A stretch of DNA of 16,899 bases from Kangiellaceae bacterium (GCA_030148365.1 JASBTO010000051.1:1-16899); one strand, 5' to 3'; shown: positions 6,438 through 14,409, counted from the stretch's first letter. Notes: a model not told the origin generated them from the letters alone. Numbers and translations: made by a program.

Positions 6438-7169
6438 ATGAAAACACGATTGCTATTGCCTGTAGCTCTGGCGGCATTACTGCCGAATCTGGCTGCGGCT
6501 GACACCCTGCTCGGCGTTTTCGCCGGTGTTGAACAATGGCAGCCCGACATCGAGGGCGACTATCGGGGAGACGGTACGGCCGTTGATTTGAATCAGGATA
6601 CGGATCTCGACGACGATGACTTCACCAGCCTGTATGTGGCGCTGGAGCACCCCATCCCGCTGATCCCGAACTTCAAGGTCCAGCGACACAGTTTCGAGAG
6701 CAGCGGCAATGCCGGTCTGTCCTTCTGCAGCGCCTGTATCGATGGTTCCATTGATCTCGACCTGACCCACAGCGACTATATTGCCTACTATGAAGTGCTC
6801 GACAACTGGGTCAACCTGGATCTGGGAATCAACGTCAAGCAGTTCGACGGCAGTGCCGATCTTCACTCTGTCGCCGGCCTCTTCGACCAGAATCTGGATA
6901 TCGACGATACCATGCCCATGCTCTACGGCCGGGCCCAGTTTGACTTGCCGCTGACCGGTTTGTCGGCGGGTATGACCGCATCCATGACCAATTTTGACAG
7001 TAACGAGGCAACCGACGCCAATGCCTATCTGGCCTGGGAAAGTGAGTGGGGCCTGGGTGTTTCGGCCGGCTACCGGATCCTGGATCTGGAGCTCGAAGAC
7101 TTCGGCGACCTCGACCAGGGCAACTTCAAACTCGACGGCTATTACGCAAGCCTGTTCTTCCACTTCTGA
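6438..7169 (+). CDS. TIGR04219-type outer-membrane beta-barrel protein
   Basis: This 243-residue protein is predicted to sit in the outer membrane. The signal peptide is about 1-21 (ends NLAAA). The start of the mature part, LLGVFAGVEQWQPDIEGDYR, and the segment LYVALEHPIPLIPN (65-78) fit the TIGR04219 family, which has no known function. Many alternating hydrophobic/polar strands follow, and it ends with an aromatic residue (LFFHF), as porin-fold proteins do. Loops are rich in Asp. One loop holds a close cysteine pair, CSAC at 97-100. ATG 6438 is chosen because GGGGA lies 6 nt upstream and it begins the signal peptide. It stands alone: its own terminator follows. Confidence 0.8.
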   Translation: MKTRLLLPVALAALLPNLAAADTLLGVFAGVEQWQPDIEGDYRGDGTAVDLNQDTDLDDDDFTSLYVALEHPIPLIPNFKVQRHSFESSGNAGLSFCSACIDGSIDLDLTHSDYIAYYEVLDNWVNLDLGINVKQFDGSADLHSVAGLFDQNLDIDDTMPMLYGRAQFDLPLTGLSAGMTASMTNFDSNEATDANAYLAWESEWGLGVSAGYRILDLELEDFGDLDQGNFKLDGYYASLFFHF

Positions 7170-7216
7170 GTCCGATCCGCGGGCTGGCGGCCTGTTTCCC
7201 CGCCGCCTGTCCGCAT

Positions 7217-7236
7217 TGCCGGATCCGGCATTTTTT
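7217..7236 (+). terminator. Rho-independent terminator after the beta-barrel gene
   Basis: A 5-bp stem TGCCG/CGGCA with a GATC loop (7217-7230) is followed directly by six T residues. The whole stem-loop is a 14-bp perfect palindrome. It separates the beta-barrel gene from the ABC exporter genes. Confidence 0.75.
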
Positions 7237-7274
7237 CAATCCACTTGTTGCGCCATCCGGGTTACCATGCGCGG

Positions 7275-8153
7275 ATGACCGACATTCTCACCGTCTCCAA
7301 TCTCGTCAAGCGCTACAAGGATGTGACCGCCGTCAATGGCGTCAGCTTCAGCGTACCCGAAGGCATCTGTTTCGGATTGCTGGGACCCAATGGCGCCGGC
7401 AAAACCACGACCGTGGAAATGCTCGAGGGCATCATCAAGCCGACTGCGGGTACGATCGCCTATTTCGGCGCCATCGCCAATCGCGACAGCAAATCGGCGA
7501 TTGGCATCCAGTTCCAGAATACCTCCCTGCAGGACTATCTGACCGTGCGGGAAACCCTCGAGTTGTTTCGCAGTTTTTATCGCGTCACCATGCCCCTCGA
7601 ACAACTTGTCCAGCTCTGCGCCCTCGACGCCTTTCTGGATCGGGACAATCGCAAATTGTCGGGGGGACAGCGGCAACGCCTGCTACTGGCGCTGGCGCTG
7701 GTCAATGATCCGAAAATCCTGTTTCTCGACGAGCCCACGACCGGTCTCGATCCCCAGGCGCGGCGCAACTTCTGGGATCTGGTCAAGGACATCAAGAAAG
7801 AGAACAAGACCATCATGCTCACCACCCACTACATGGACGAAGCCCAGGAGCTCTGCGACGAGATCGCGGTGATGGATCAGGGCAGGATTATTGAGCAGGG
7901 CACGCCGATGGCCCTGTTGAAACACCACTTTAACGGCGTGTTGCTGCAGTTACCGGCCCATGATTGCGGCGCCCTGCCCGCGGAACTGGAATTTCATCAG
8001 GTCGACAGCCAGCTTGAACACGCGACCTCCGATCTGGACGGCGCCCTGCAACGGCTGTTGGCGGCGGGCACCAGTCTGGAAGGTCTGAAAATCCGCTCAC
8101 CGAATCTTGAAGACCTGTTTCTGAAACTGACCGGCCACCGGTTGAGGGATTGA
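7275..8153 (+). CDS. ABC transporter ATP-binding protein (ABC-2 exporter, DrrA/CcmA-like)
   Basis: This cytoplasmic ATPase (292 residues) drives an ABC-2 exporter. All nucleotide-binding motifs are present: Walker A GPNGAGKT at 37-44, a Q-loop near Q79-Q81, the signature LSGGQ at 128-132, Walker B ILFLDEPT at 148-155, a D-loop (TGLDP) and the switch histidine H185 in TTHYMDEA. The C-terminal region after about residue 215 is variable, as in DrrA-like proteins, and carries a NLEDLFLKLTGH end typical of the group. ATG 7275 is the natural start although no clear Shine-Dalgarno precedes it; the longer frame from 7245 overlaps the end of the upstream leader. The permease gene follows by 2 bp. The substrate cannot be read from the sequence. 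Confidence 0.93.
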   Translation: MTDILTVSNLVKRYKDVTAVNGVSFSVPEGICFGLLGPNGAGKTTTVEMLEGIIKPTAGTIAYFGAIANRDSKSAIGIQFQNTSLQDYLTVRETLELFRSFYRVTMPLEQLVQLCALDAFLDRDNRKLSGGQRQRLLLALALVNDPKILFLDEPTTGLDPQARRNFWDLVKDIKKENKTIMLTTHYMDEAQELCDEIAVMDQGRIIEQGTPMALLKHHFNGVLLQLPAHDCGALPAELEFHQVDSQLEHATSDLDGALQRLLAAGTSLEGLKIRSPNLEDLFLKLTGHRLRD

Positions 8154-8155
8154 GC

Positions 8156-9169
8156 ATGATCAACGGACGCCGGCTGCTGGCAATCTTCAAGGCCCGGAAT
8201 ATCGAGTTTTTCCGGGACAAATCCGCCCTGACCTGGAATCTCGCATTCCCGGTGCTGATCCTGATTGGTTTTTCCTTCATTTTCGGCGGCGAGCAACGGG
8301 CCGAATACAAGGTCGGCGTACTCGGCGGCGATTCATCCGCGCTCGCCGCCCTGCCCTTTCATGACACCCGCTTCGTTGATTTCGTTGATTACGACCAGGC
8401 ACCCGAAGCGGAGCGCAAGCTGCAACAGCACCGGCTGGATCTGCTCATCGATCCGGCAGCTCGCCAATACTGGGTCAATGAAGAATCACCGAAAAGCTAT
8501 CTCGCCGAGCAGCTGCTGCTCGGCGGCAGCCAGGATTTTCAGCGCACCCCGATGACCGGCCGGCCGATCCGGTATGTCGACTGGGTGGTGCCCGGCATTA
8601 TCGGCATGAACATGATGTTCTCCTGCCTGTTCGGCGTCGGCTACGTCATTGTCCGTTATCGCAAGAACGGCGTTCTCAAACGCCTCAAGGCGACCCCGGT
8701 GACGGCCATGGAATTTGTCAGCGCCCAGGTCCTGTCCCGGCTGCTGATCGTGCTGGTGTTCAGCGCGGTCATCTATATCGGCTGTGATTTCCTGCTGGAT
8801 TTCTATATGGCGGGATCCTGGCGGGATCTGTTGTTGATCGCGACCCTCGGCGCCTTCAGTCTGATCAGCCTCGGTCTGTTGGTCGCGAGTCGCTCCCAGA
8901 GCGAAGAGCTCACCGGCGGTCTGCTGAACTTTGCCTCCTGGCCCATGATGTTTCTGTCCGGGGTCTGGTTTTCCCTGGAAGGCGCGCCTCACTGGGTACA
9001 GCAGATGGCCCAGACCCTGCCCCTGACCCACCTGATCGACGGCGCCCGGGCCATCATGTCCGACGGCGCCGGTCTCGCGGATATCAGCTACCAGATCACC
9101 ATGTTGGTCGGCATGTCGGCGCTGTTTCTGGTGCTGGCCGCTTTTCTGTTCAAATGGCACCCGGATTAG
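8156..9169 (+). CDS. ABC-2 type transporter permease
   Basis: This is the membrane partner of the ATPase encoded just upstream, 337 residues. Predicted membrane segments are at about 26-44, 143-166, 186-210, 222-244, 255-275 and 314-332. A periplasmic domain of about 95 residues sits between the first and second, the usual ABC-2 layout. The block KNGVLKRLKATPVTAMEFVS at 170-189 is the conserved coupling region. The ATG at 8156 is chosen because GAGGG (8144-8148) lies 7 nt upstream; this ribosome binding site is inside the ATPase gene, so the two are translationally linked. Likely jobs are export of a drug, lipid or polysaccharide, but nothing here decides. Confidence 0.9.
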   Translation: MINGRRLLAIFKARNIEFFRDKSALTWNLAFPVLILIGFSFIFGGEQRAEYKVGVLGGDSSALAALPFHDTRFVDFVDYDQAPEAERKLQQHRLDLLIDPAARQYWVNEESPKSYLAEQLLLGGSQDFQRTPMTGRPIRYVDWVVPGIIGMNMMFSCLFGVGYVIVRYRKNGVLKRLKATPVTAMEFVSAQVLSRLLIVLVFSAVIYIGCDFLLDFYMAGSWRDLLLIATLGAFSLISLGLLVASRSQSEELTGGLLNFASWPMMFLSGVWFSLEGAPHWVQQMAQTLPLTHLIDGARAIMSDGAGLADISYQITMLVGMSALFLVLAAFLFKWHPD

Positions 9170-9178
9170 GCATCCGGC
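9160..9178. terminator. Hairpin at the convergent junction of permease and ampG
   Basis: A perfect 6-bp stem, CCGGAT (9161-9166) and ATCCGG (9172-9177), spans the permease stop codon just before the end of ampG. There is no T run on either strand, so it would be a weak or non-classical bidirectional terminator. The arms also resemble the REP arms elsewhere in the window. Confidence 0.3.
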
Positions 9179-9180
9179 GC

Positions 9181-10515
9181 CTAGACATCATTGTTGCGCC
9201 AGGGCGCGACCTTGGCCAGCATCAGCAAGCCCGGGATGGCGAGTGCGAAGCAGAGATAGAAAAAGTTTTCCCAGCCGAGACCGGTCCGGGGCAGATACAG
9301 GAAATCAAACAGGGACTTGACCCAACTCGCCGAGTCGACGTCGACGCCCTCGACCAGGTAACCCGTCGTGGCATTCGCCAAAACCCGCGGCAGACTGGCC
9401 AGGCTGCTCAATAACGCGAACTGGGTCGCCGTAAAGCGTTTGTTGGCCATCCGCGCCATAAAGGCAATCAGTGCCACGCTGCCTAGCCCGACACCCAGAT
9501 ACTCAAAACTGACCGCCGCGAACAGTACCGCGGAATCGGCGCCGACCCGGGCCAGCCAGGCAAAGCCCAGAATCGAAAACCACTGCACAAAGCCGAAAAT
9601 CCACAGGGCCCGGTTAATGCCCAGCTTGATCATCACCACGCCGGCAATGATGGAGCCGGTGATCGTCGACCAGAGGGCAGCGAATTTGGCGACGGTACCG
9701 ATTTCCGTGCGGGAAAACCCGAGATCGATGTAAAACGGCGTCGACAATGCGGTCGCCAGATTGTCACCCAGCTTGTAGAGAAACAGAAAACCCAGCACCC
9801 ACAGGGCGGTACGCCAGCCGCTACGGGTAAAAAACTCGACAAAAGGCTCGACCACCGCCTCATAGAAGTTGCGCGGGGGCCTGACATGGGTATCCGGCTC
9901 CGGGATCAGCAAGGTTGTGATGACGGCAACGACCATGAAGCCCGCGACAATCAGGTGGACACTCGACCAGGGCAGGAAGTCCGACAGTACCAGGGCCAGA
10001 GAGCCGGGGATCAGGGAGGACAGGCGATAGGCATTGGTAAAGTAGGAGTTGCCGACGCCAAGTTCCGAGTCCGGCAGCAGTTCCCGCCGGTAGGCATCCA
10101 GGACGATATCCTGGCTGGCGGAGAAAAATGCAATCAGGGTCGCCACGATGGCGATTTCCATCAACTCGGTGCTCGGGTCGAAAAAGGAAAAGGCGGCGAT
10201 CAGGGCAATCAGGGCGACCTGGGTGACCAGCATCCAGCCCCGGCGCCTGCCGAGAAACGGCGGCACGAAGCGGTCCATGATCGGCGACCAGAGAAACTTC
10301 CAGGTATAGGGAAACTGGATCAGGACAAACAGGCCGATCACTTTCAGGTCGACTTGTTCGCTGCGCAACCACGCGGGCACCAGCTGATAGAGGATGTACA
10401 AGGGCATACCGGAGGCGAAGCCGGTAAATATGCACACCAACATGCGAGTATTGACTAGGTGGGACCAGAATCCGTTGCTATTGCGCGGGGTTTCCGCAGG
10501 GGTATCAGTTGTCAT
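9181..10515 (-). CDS. ampG: AmpG family muropeptide MFS transporter
   Basis: AmpG is an inner-membrane permease of the major facilitator superfamily that brings GlcNAc-anhydroMurNAc muropeptides from the periplasm into the cytoplasm for cell-wall recycling, and so feeds AmpR-controlled beta-lactamase induction in some species. The protein has 444 residues and is hydrophobic throughout, with about twelve membrane spans. Family marks include GFASGMPLYILYQLVPAWLR (32-51), VDLKVIGLF (55-63), the KFLWSPIMDR loop (73-82), GRRRGW (89-94) and SQDIVLDAYRREL (134-146). It is shorter than E. coli AmpG (about 490). No ampD or ampE is nearby. It diverges from panE. Confidence 0.9.
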   Translation of the reverse strand: MTTDTPAETPRNSNGFWSHLVNTRMLVCIFTGFASGMPLYILYQLVPAWLRSEQVDLKVIGLFVLIQFPYTWKFLWSPIMDRFVPPFLGRRRGWMLVTQVALIALIAAFSFFDPSTELMEIAIVATLIAFFSASQDIVLDAYRRELLPDSELGVGNSYFTNAYRLSSLIPGSLALVLSDFLPWSSVHLIVAGFMVVAVITTLLIPEPDTHVRPPRNFYEAVVEPFVEFFTRSGWRTALWVLGFLFLYKLGDNLATALSTPFYIDLGFSRTEIGTVAKFAALWSTITGSIIAGVVMIKLGINRALWIFGFVQWFSILGFAWLARVGADSAVLFAAVSFEYLGVGLGSVALIAFMARMANKRFTATQFALLSSLASLPRVLANATTGYLVEGVDVDSASWVKSLFDFLYLPRTGLGWENFFYLCFALAIPGLLMLAKVAPWRNNDV

Positions 10516-10556
10516 TAATCACTTTTGATTCTGTCACCGGGATAATATAGGCTGAA

Positions 10557-10585
10557 TCGACACAACTCGTGGCCCGGCCTAGGAT
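10557..10585 (+). promoter_or_regulatory. Candidate promoter of panE
   Basis: TCGACA (10557-10562, 5 of 6 to the -35 consensus) and TAGGAT (10580-10585, 4 of 6 to the -10) are 17 bp apart. Transcription would start near 10592, about 29 nt before the panE ATG. Confidence 0.4.
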
Positions 10586-10620
10586 AAGCGCCGGTACTCA
10601 GGAAAGCCAGAATAAATTCC

Positions 10621-11595
10621 ATGATGGAACAATCGGACATCCATATTCTCGGAGCCGGCTCCATTGGCCAGCTCATCGCCTGCCACCTGGCCAAAGCCGG
10701 CCTTGATCCCGTACTCGTCGTCAGACAACCCGGCATCTGCGGCCGTCAGGATTTCTGCCTCGTCGAAGAGGAAATCACCCGCAATTTTTCCATCCGGGTC
10801 AAATCCCTGGAGCAGAGTTTTCGCGCCCGCGTGGTGCTGGTCTGCGTAAAAGCCTGGCAACTGCGGCAGGCTCTGGATGATATCCGGCCCCATCTCGACG
10901 AGCACAGTGAAGTGGTGCTGCTGCAAAACGGCATGGGCCACCAGCAATCCGCCAGCGAGCAGCTGCCCGGCACCGGCATCATTTCCGGCAGCGTCACCCA
11001 CGGCGCCTGGTTAAGCGCCGAACGGCAGGTTGTCCACGCCGGCCATGGCACCATCATGCTCGGTTACCGGGACAATCGGCTGAACGGCAATTTTCCGCCC
11101 TGGTTTGGCCAATTCGAGAACACCGCCCTGAGTGTCCACTGGTCCGGCAATATCGACCGGGTGCTGTGGCGAAAACTTGCGATCAATGCCGTGGTCAATC
11201 CACTGACGCTCTTGCATCAGTGTAAAAATGGCGAGTTGCTGGACCAGCCGGAAGTGGAAAAGCAGTTTGGCCATCTCTGCCGGGAAGCGGATCGCCTGCT
11301 TGCCCGTCTCGACTATCGGTGGCGGGAGTCCATCGAAACCGGGGCTCGCGAGGTCCTGCGCATTACTGCCGGCAACTGGTCGTCGATGGTTCAGGATTAC
11401 CGGGCCGGCAAGCCGACGGAGCTGGACTATATCAATGGCTACCTGCTCGCCGAAGCCGGCCGTCAGGGTCTGGAGCTGCCGAACCATGAGCAATTGCACC
11501 GGCGCGCCCGGCAGATGCTGGCCGACTCCGGAGCCCGGGAAGCAGCAAAGCCTGCCGCCGGGCAAGGCGCCTTTTCCAGCCACTTCCGCAAGTGA
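10621..11595 (+). CDS. panE: 2-dehydropantoate 2-reductase (ketopantoate reductase)
   Basis: PanE reduces ketopantoate to pantoate with NADPH, a step in pantothenate and coenzyme A synthesis, in the cytoplasm. The protein has 324 residues. The N-terminal Rossmann fold shows GAGSIG at 11-16. The N103 of LQNGMG, the lysine of LWRKLAINAVVNPLTLL (K185, with N193 after it) and the glutamate of PTELDYING (E267) correspond to known substrate and catalytic residues of E. coli PanE. The start is ATGATG; either Met could be used, and the AGGA at 10600-10603 is too far away (17 nt) to decide. Homologues of this fold also include other ketoacid reductases, so the substrate is likely but not certain. Confidence 0.88.
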   Translation: MMEQSDIHILGAGSIGQLIACHLAKAGLDPVLVVRQPGICGRQDFCLVEEEITRNFSIRVKSLEQSFRARVVLVCVKAWQLRQALDDIRPHLDEHSEVVLLQNGMGHQQSASEQLPGTGIISGSVTHGAWLSAERQVVHAGHGTIMLGYRDNRLNGNFPPWFGQFENTALSVHWSGNIDRVLWRKLAINAVVNPLTLLHQCKNGELLDQPEVEKQFGHLCREADRLLARLDYRWRESIETGAREVLRITAGNWSSMVQDYRAGKPTELDYINGYLLAEAGRQGLELPNHEQLHRRARQMLADSGAREAAKPAAGQGAFSSHFRK

Positions 11596-11712
11596 TGGCT
11601 GACTCCCCTTTGGGTCGGGTGGAAAGCCCGCCCCGTCTGCTTCCTGATCTGTCACAATCCGGCGCCTTATGCCTCTGATCACCCAACAGGTTCAAGCACA
11701 GGAAACTTTTTC

Positions 11713-12123
11713 ATGAGCAAGATCGACAAGACCGATGCCGAGTGGCGCGCCCAACTGGATGAAGAAACCTACCGGGTGACCCGGGAAAAAGGCACCGAGC
11801 GGCCTTACACCGGCCGTTTTTATCAGCACCAGGAATCCGGCACCTATCACTGCGTTTGCTGTGACGCAGCCCTGTTCCGCTCCGACAGCAAGTACGATGC
11901 CGGCTGCGGCTGGCCCAGTTTCAGTGATGCCATCGAAGGCGCCGTGACCACCCGGGAGGACCGCAGTCACGGCATGATCCGCACCGAAATCCTGTGTGCC
12001 CGCTGTGATGCCCATCTCGGCCATGTCTTTGATGACGGCCCGACTCCCAGCGGACAGCGTTTTTGCGTAAACTCCGTGTCACTCGACTTTGACGATGATC
12101 CGAGCGCGGCTGAAGACTCATGA
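11713..12123 (+). CDS. msrB: Peptide-methionine (R)-S-oxide reductase MsrB
   Basis: MsrB reduces the R form of methionine sulfoxide in proteins, repairing oxidative damage in the cytoplasm. This one has 136 residues and no signal peptide. The zinc-binding pairs are C47/C50 (CVCC) and C95/C98 (CARC). The catalytic cysteine is C118 in the RFCVNS motif, and C65 in GCGWPSF is at the position of the usual resolving cysteine, so this is the two-cysteine, thioredoxin-recycled type. The start has AGGA 9 nt upstream. The stop overlaps the start of the next gene by 4 bp (ATGA), which suggests coupled translation with the thioredoxin-like lipoprotein. Confidence 0.95.
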   Translation: MSKIDKTDAEWRAQLDEETYRVTREKGTERPYTGRFYQHQESGTYHCVCCDAALFRSDSKYDAGCGWPSFSDAIEGAVTTREDRSHGMIRTEILCARCDAHLGHVFDDGPTPSGQRFCVNSVSLDFDDDPSAAEDS

Positions 12124-12605
12124 ATAAAACCCTCAAATTCGCCCTCGTGATTTTTGCCGGCCTGATCGCCGCCTGTACCGGCGCGGCCAGGGGCGATCAT
12201 GAAGGCTGGATCAGCCCGGCGGACCTGCAAGCCGGCTGGCCCGGATTTCGGGATCAGTTACCGGTGCCGGCAGGCTCGGAGGCATTGGCCAACTTGCAGG
12301 CAATCGAGCAGGATGTGGAAATTGTGGCCTTCTTCGGGACCTGGTGCCATGACAGTTATCGGGAAATCCCGCGCATGCTGTACCTGCTTGAAGAAGCTGG
12401 CAACGCTCATTTGAGCCTTCGCCTTTATGCCCTCAATCAGCAAAAGCAGGACGCTGAGGGGTTGGCGGGAGAGTTTGCTATTGAACGGACGCCGACTTTC
12501 GTGGTTCGCATCGATGATCAGGAAGTCGGACGCATCGTTGAATCACCCCGCGACTCCCTGGCCCGGGATCTGGTGGCGATCCTGCAACCCGTTCTGAAAG
12601 AATAA
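12120..12605 (+). CDS. Thioredoxin-fold lipoprotein with WCHDS active site
   Basis: This is a 161-residue protein. Residues 1-18 are a lipoprotein signal peptide with a lipobox LIAAC, so C19 would be lipidated and the protein anchored in the envelope. The thioredoxin fold is shown by VAFFGTWCHDSYREIPRM (69-86) and by the cis-proline region ERTPTFVV (122-129, P125). The active site is W75-C76-H77-D78-S79: a single cysteine with serine where thioredoxins have the second cysteine. WCxDS proteins form a recognised thioredoxin-like subgroup, so this is not a sequencing error. Its partner may be a monothiol reaction or a glutathione-like step. It overlaps msrB, but MsrB is cytoplasmic, so direct recycling of MsrB is unlikely unless it stays inside. 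Confidence 0.82.
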   Translation: MNKTLKFALVIFAGLIAACTGAARGDHEGWISPADLQAGWPGFRDQLPVPAGSEALANLQAIEQDVEIVAFFGTWCHDSYREIPRMLYLLEEAGNAHLSLRLYALNQQKQDAEGLAGEFAIERTPTFVVRIDDQEVGRIVESPRDSLARDLVAILQPVLKE

Positions 12606-12612
12606 GGCCCCG

Positions 12613-12631
12613 GCCGGCGTATTACGCCGGC
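12613..12631. terminator. Hairpin between convergent genes, likely bidirectional terminator
   Basis: A perfect 7-bp GC stem, GCCGGCG (12613-12619) and CGCCGGC (12625-12631), with a TATTA loop fills the gap between the thioredoxin-like gene and the SPOR gene, whose stop codon begins right after it. No T run follows on either strand, so efficiency is uncertain. Confidence 0.45.
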
Positions 12632-13438
12632 TTACTGATCCTGTGAATCCTGAAACCGGCGAATGGCATTCTGGAGGCTGCCGAGGGATCGTATCCAGGG
12701 CTCGACGGGCAGGTTGGTGAGGTCCAGCCGCGATTGCGCCTGCTGCGCCGATGCCCGGTCGGGGTAGATCCCGGCAATCAGCACATACCAGACCTCGTCA
12801 TTCGAAAGGATACGGCCATAGGTCGCCTCCGGCAGGGCCAGGCGCTCGAGCGCCGCGACGATTTCCTGCTCCTGGCGATCCGCCATCAGTTGCAACACGA
12901 AGTAGTCGGCAGGCAGGGCAAATATATCCGTTTCCTGCCCCAGCCTTGAGGGTGCCGAAGCGGTTGTTTCGGCGGCCTGTTCGCCTTCCGATGCGGCGGC
13001 TTCCGGCGCCACAGTTTCGATCCCGTCACCCGCCTGCGGCTCGTCGTCATCGCGGTCAGCCGCGACCACCGGCGCAGGCGCGGTGTCCATGACCGGCTCG
13101 TCTGCCGTATCAGAATCCTCTACCGGGGCATCCTCCACCGGGGCGTCCTCAGCCGAACCAATGTTGGCCTGATCGCCGGACGCTACTTCGTTTTCCGCAG
13201 CAATGACTTCCTCGACTGCCTCAGCTGCTGCCGGCGGGACCGGCTCCAGCTGCCGTTCCAGCAATTCAGGATCGCCGGGGTTATCGCTGCAATACCAGCC
13301 ACCGGCCTCGCTGCCGCGGCAATGCCATTTCTGATTGCCGCTGGAAGCTGCGCCCTCAGGCTCGACCAGACGCTCGCTGCCGCAGGCCGCCAGAAGGATG
13401 CAGAAGGTAACCGGGATGCTGGATGACAGGGCTTTCAT
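12632..13438 (-). CDS. SPOR-domain lipoprotein
   Basis: This is a 268-residue envelope lipoprotein. The signal peptide ends with lipobox LLAAC, so C19 is the lipid anchor. A short N-terminal part with two cysteines (C40, C50) and tryptophans is followed by a long, acidic, Ala/Glu/Asp/Pro-rich linker (about 60-170) that is probably unstructured. The C-terminus (about 178-255) is a SPOR domain: YFVLQLMADRQEQEIVAALE, then DEVWYVLIAGIYPDRASAQQ, close to the DamX type. SPOR domains bind peptidoglycan glycan strands stripped of peptides, often at the division septum. ATG 13438 is preferred over a TTG at 13450 because it lies at the right distance from the candidate promoter. The linker holds a tandem repeat in DNA. 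Confidence 0.85.
   Translation of the reverse strand: MKALSSSIPVTFCILLAACGSERLVEPEGAASSGNQKWHCRGSEAGGWYCSDNPGDPELLERQLEPVPPAAAEAVEEVIAAENEVASGDQANIGSAEDAPVEDAPVEDSDTADEPVMDTAPAPVVAADRDDDEPQAGDGIETVAPEAAASEGEQAAETTASAPSRLGQETDIFALPADYFVLQLMADRQEQEIVAALERLALPEATYGRILSNDEVWYVLIAGIYPDRASAQQAQSRLDLTNLPVEPWIRSLGSLQNAIRRFQDSQDQ
13116..13145 (-). repeat. 15-bp tandem repeat inside the SPOR protein linker
   Basis: Two adjacent 15-bp copies (13116-13130 and 13131-13145, 13 of 15 identical) encode two EDAPV units in the acidic linker. In-frame copy changes here would only lengthen or shorten the spacer. Confidence 0.7.
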
Positions 13439-13471
13439 AAGGGCGCGCAAACGATGAATTATTTGCCCGAA

Positions 13472-13500
13472 AGTATGGCGGCGGGATAACCCTATTGCAA
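13472..13500 (-). promoter_or_regulatory. Candidate promoter of the SPOR lipoprotein gene
   Basis: On the minus strand TTGCAA (13495-13500) and CATACT (13472-13477) are 17 bp apart, each 4 of 6 to consensus. Transcription would start near 13465, about 27 nt before ATG 13438. It would give the SPOR gene a promoter separate from the genes upstream. Confidence 0.35.
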
Positions 13501-13557
13501 GAGACCCGCTGGGATAACAACAGGTTAGGACGGGAAAAGGCGGAAAGTGTGGAAAAT

Positions 13558-14409
13558 TTACGTTTCCGGGTCGTTTTGCGAGGACGGGCCGGCCGGCTCC
13601 GATCCGGTGATTTCCGGTGCCGGGCCGGCTTCGCGCCAGGGTTGCCCCTCGCGATACCGGGACAAGCGCTCCAGATACCCGCCCTGACCGGCCTTGGCCG
13701 GATCATCAAGCGCCTGGATGGCTTCCTGCTGCAACCGGATCGCCTGCTCGAACTCGCCCTTTTCAGCATGGGCGGCGGCCAGGGTATCAAGAAAAATGGC
13801 CGGCCTGAATCTATCGGTAAGCAGGCCTTCAATCATGTCTCTGGCCCGCTCGCCGTCACGCAGGGACTCGTCGGTACTGGTGGCCATAATCCAGGCGGAG
13901 TTGTTTATGGCGAGCTGGTGCCCCCGGGAGGCGGCCTGCAGGTACCACTCCAGGCCCAGGGCCGCGTCCTGCTCCGCGCCAAGGCCCAGATAATAATAAT
14001 TGCCCAGCAGATATTGGCCGCTGGCAGAACCTTTGTCGGAGGCTTTGCGGAGATAATCCACCGCCTGCTCCGGTTGCCGTTCGGCCTTCTGCCCGCTCAA
14101 CAGCAACTCGCCGAGTTTTAGCTGGGCGCGGGTATAGTCCTGCGCCGCGGACTGGCGCAGCCAGTCCATGCCCGCTTCGGGGTCGGCGTCGCCCGCAAGT
14201 CCGTAGACCTTGATATTGCCGATCAGGAACTGGGCAATCGCGTCGCCGGCTCTGGAAGCATCCAGACATTCCGCGGCAGCCACCTTGAAGCTGCGGGCCT
14301 GAAAATGCGCCTGGCAGTAAAAGGCGGATTCCGGCTCGGCGGGCTCGCTGCCGCAGGCGCCCAGCAGGCTACCAAAAATCAGGAATATGCTGCAGCGAAC
14401 TTGGTTCAA
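13558..14409 (-). CDS. SEL1-repeat lipoprotein
   Basis: This 283-residue protein has a signal peptide with lipobox LLGAC, so C19 would be the lipid anchor. From about 54 to 175 it has tandem SEL1/TPR-like helical repeats of about 36 residues, with the usual small residues and aromatic positions, for example AQLKLGELLLSG and GQYLLGNYYYLGLG. A further TPR-like pair lies at about 200-245 (LDTLAAAHAEKGEFEQAIRL). Such repeats mediate protein contacts. The C-terminal tail is Pro/Glu/Ser-rich. The start is a TTG that overlaps the trhO stop as TTGA, which points to coupled translation; no ATG lies before the hydrophobic core. SPOR and SEL1 lipoproteins together suggest an envelope role, but no partner is visible. 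Confidence 0.82.
   Translation of the reverse strand: MNQVRCSIFLIFGSLLGACGSEPAEPESAFYCQAHFQARSFKVAAAECLDASRAGDAIAQFLIGNIKVYGLAGDADPEAGMDWLRQSAAQDYTRAQLKLGELLLSGQKAERQPEQAVDYLRKASDKGSASGQYLLGNYYYLGLGAEQDAALGLEWYLQAASRGHQLAINNSAWIMATSTDESLRDGERARDMIEGLLTDRFRPAIFLDTLAAAHAEKGEFEQAIRLQQEAIQALDDPAKAGQGGYLERLSRYREGQPWREAGPAPEITGSEPAGPSSQNDPET

Noticed and set aside
11596..11712. Terminator between panE and msrB.
   Set aside because: The GC-rich inverted repeat near 11620-11637 is imperfect and has no T run, so I do not call it.
12344..12361. WCHDS as a damaged thioredoxin site or sequencing error.
   Set aside because: The frame and the rest of the fold are intact, and a WCxDS subgroup of thioredoxin-like proteins is known.
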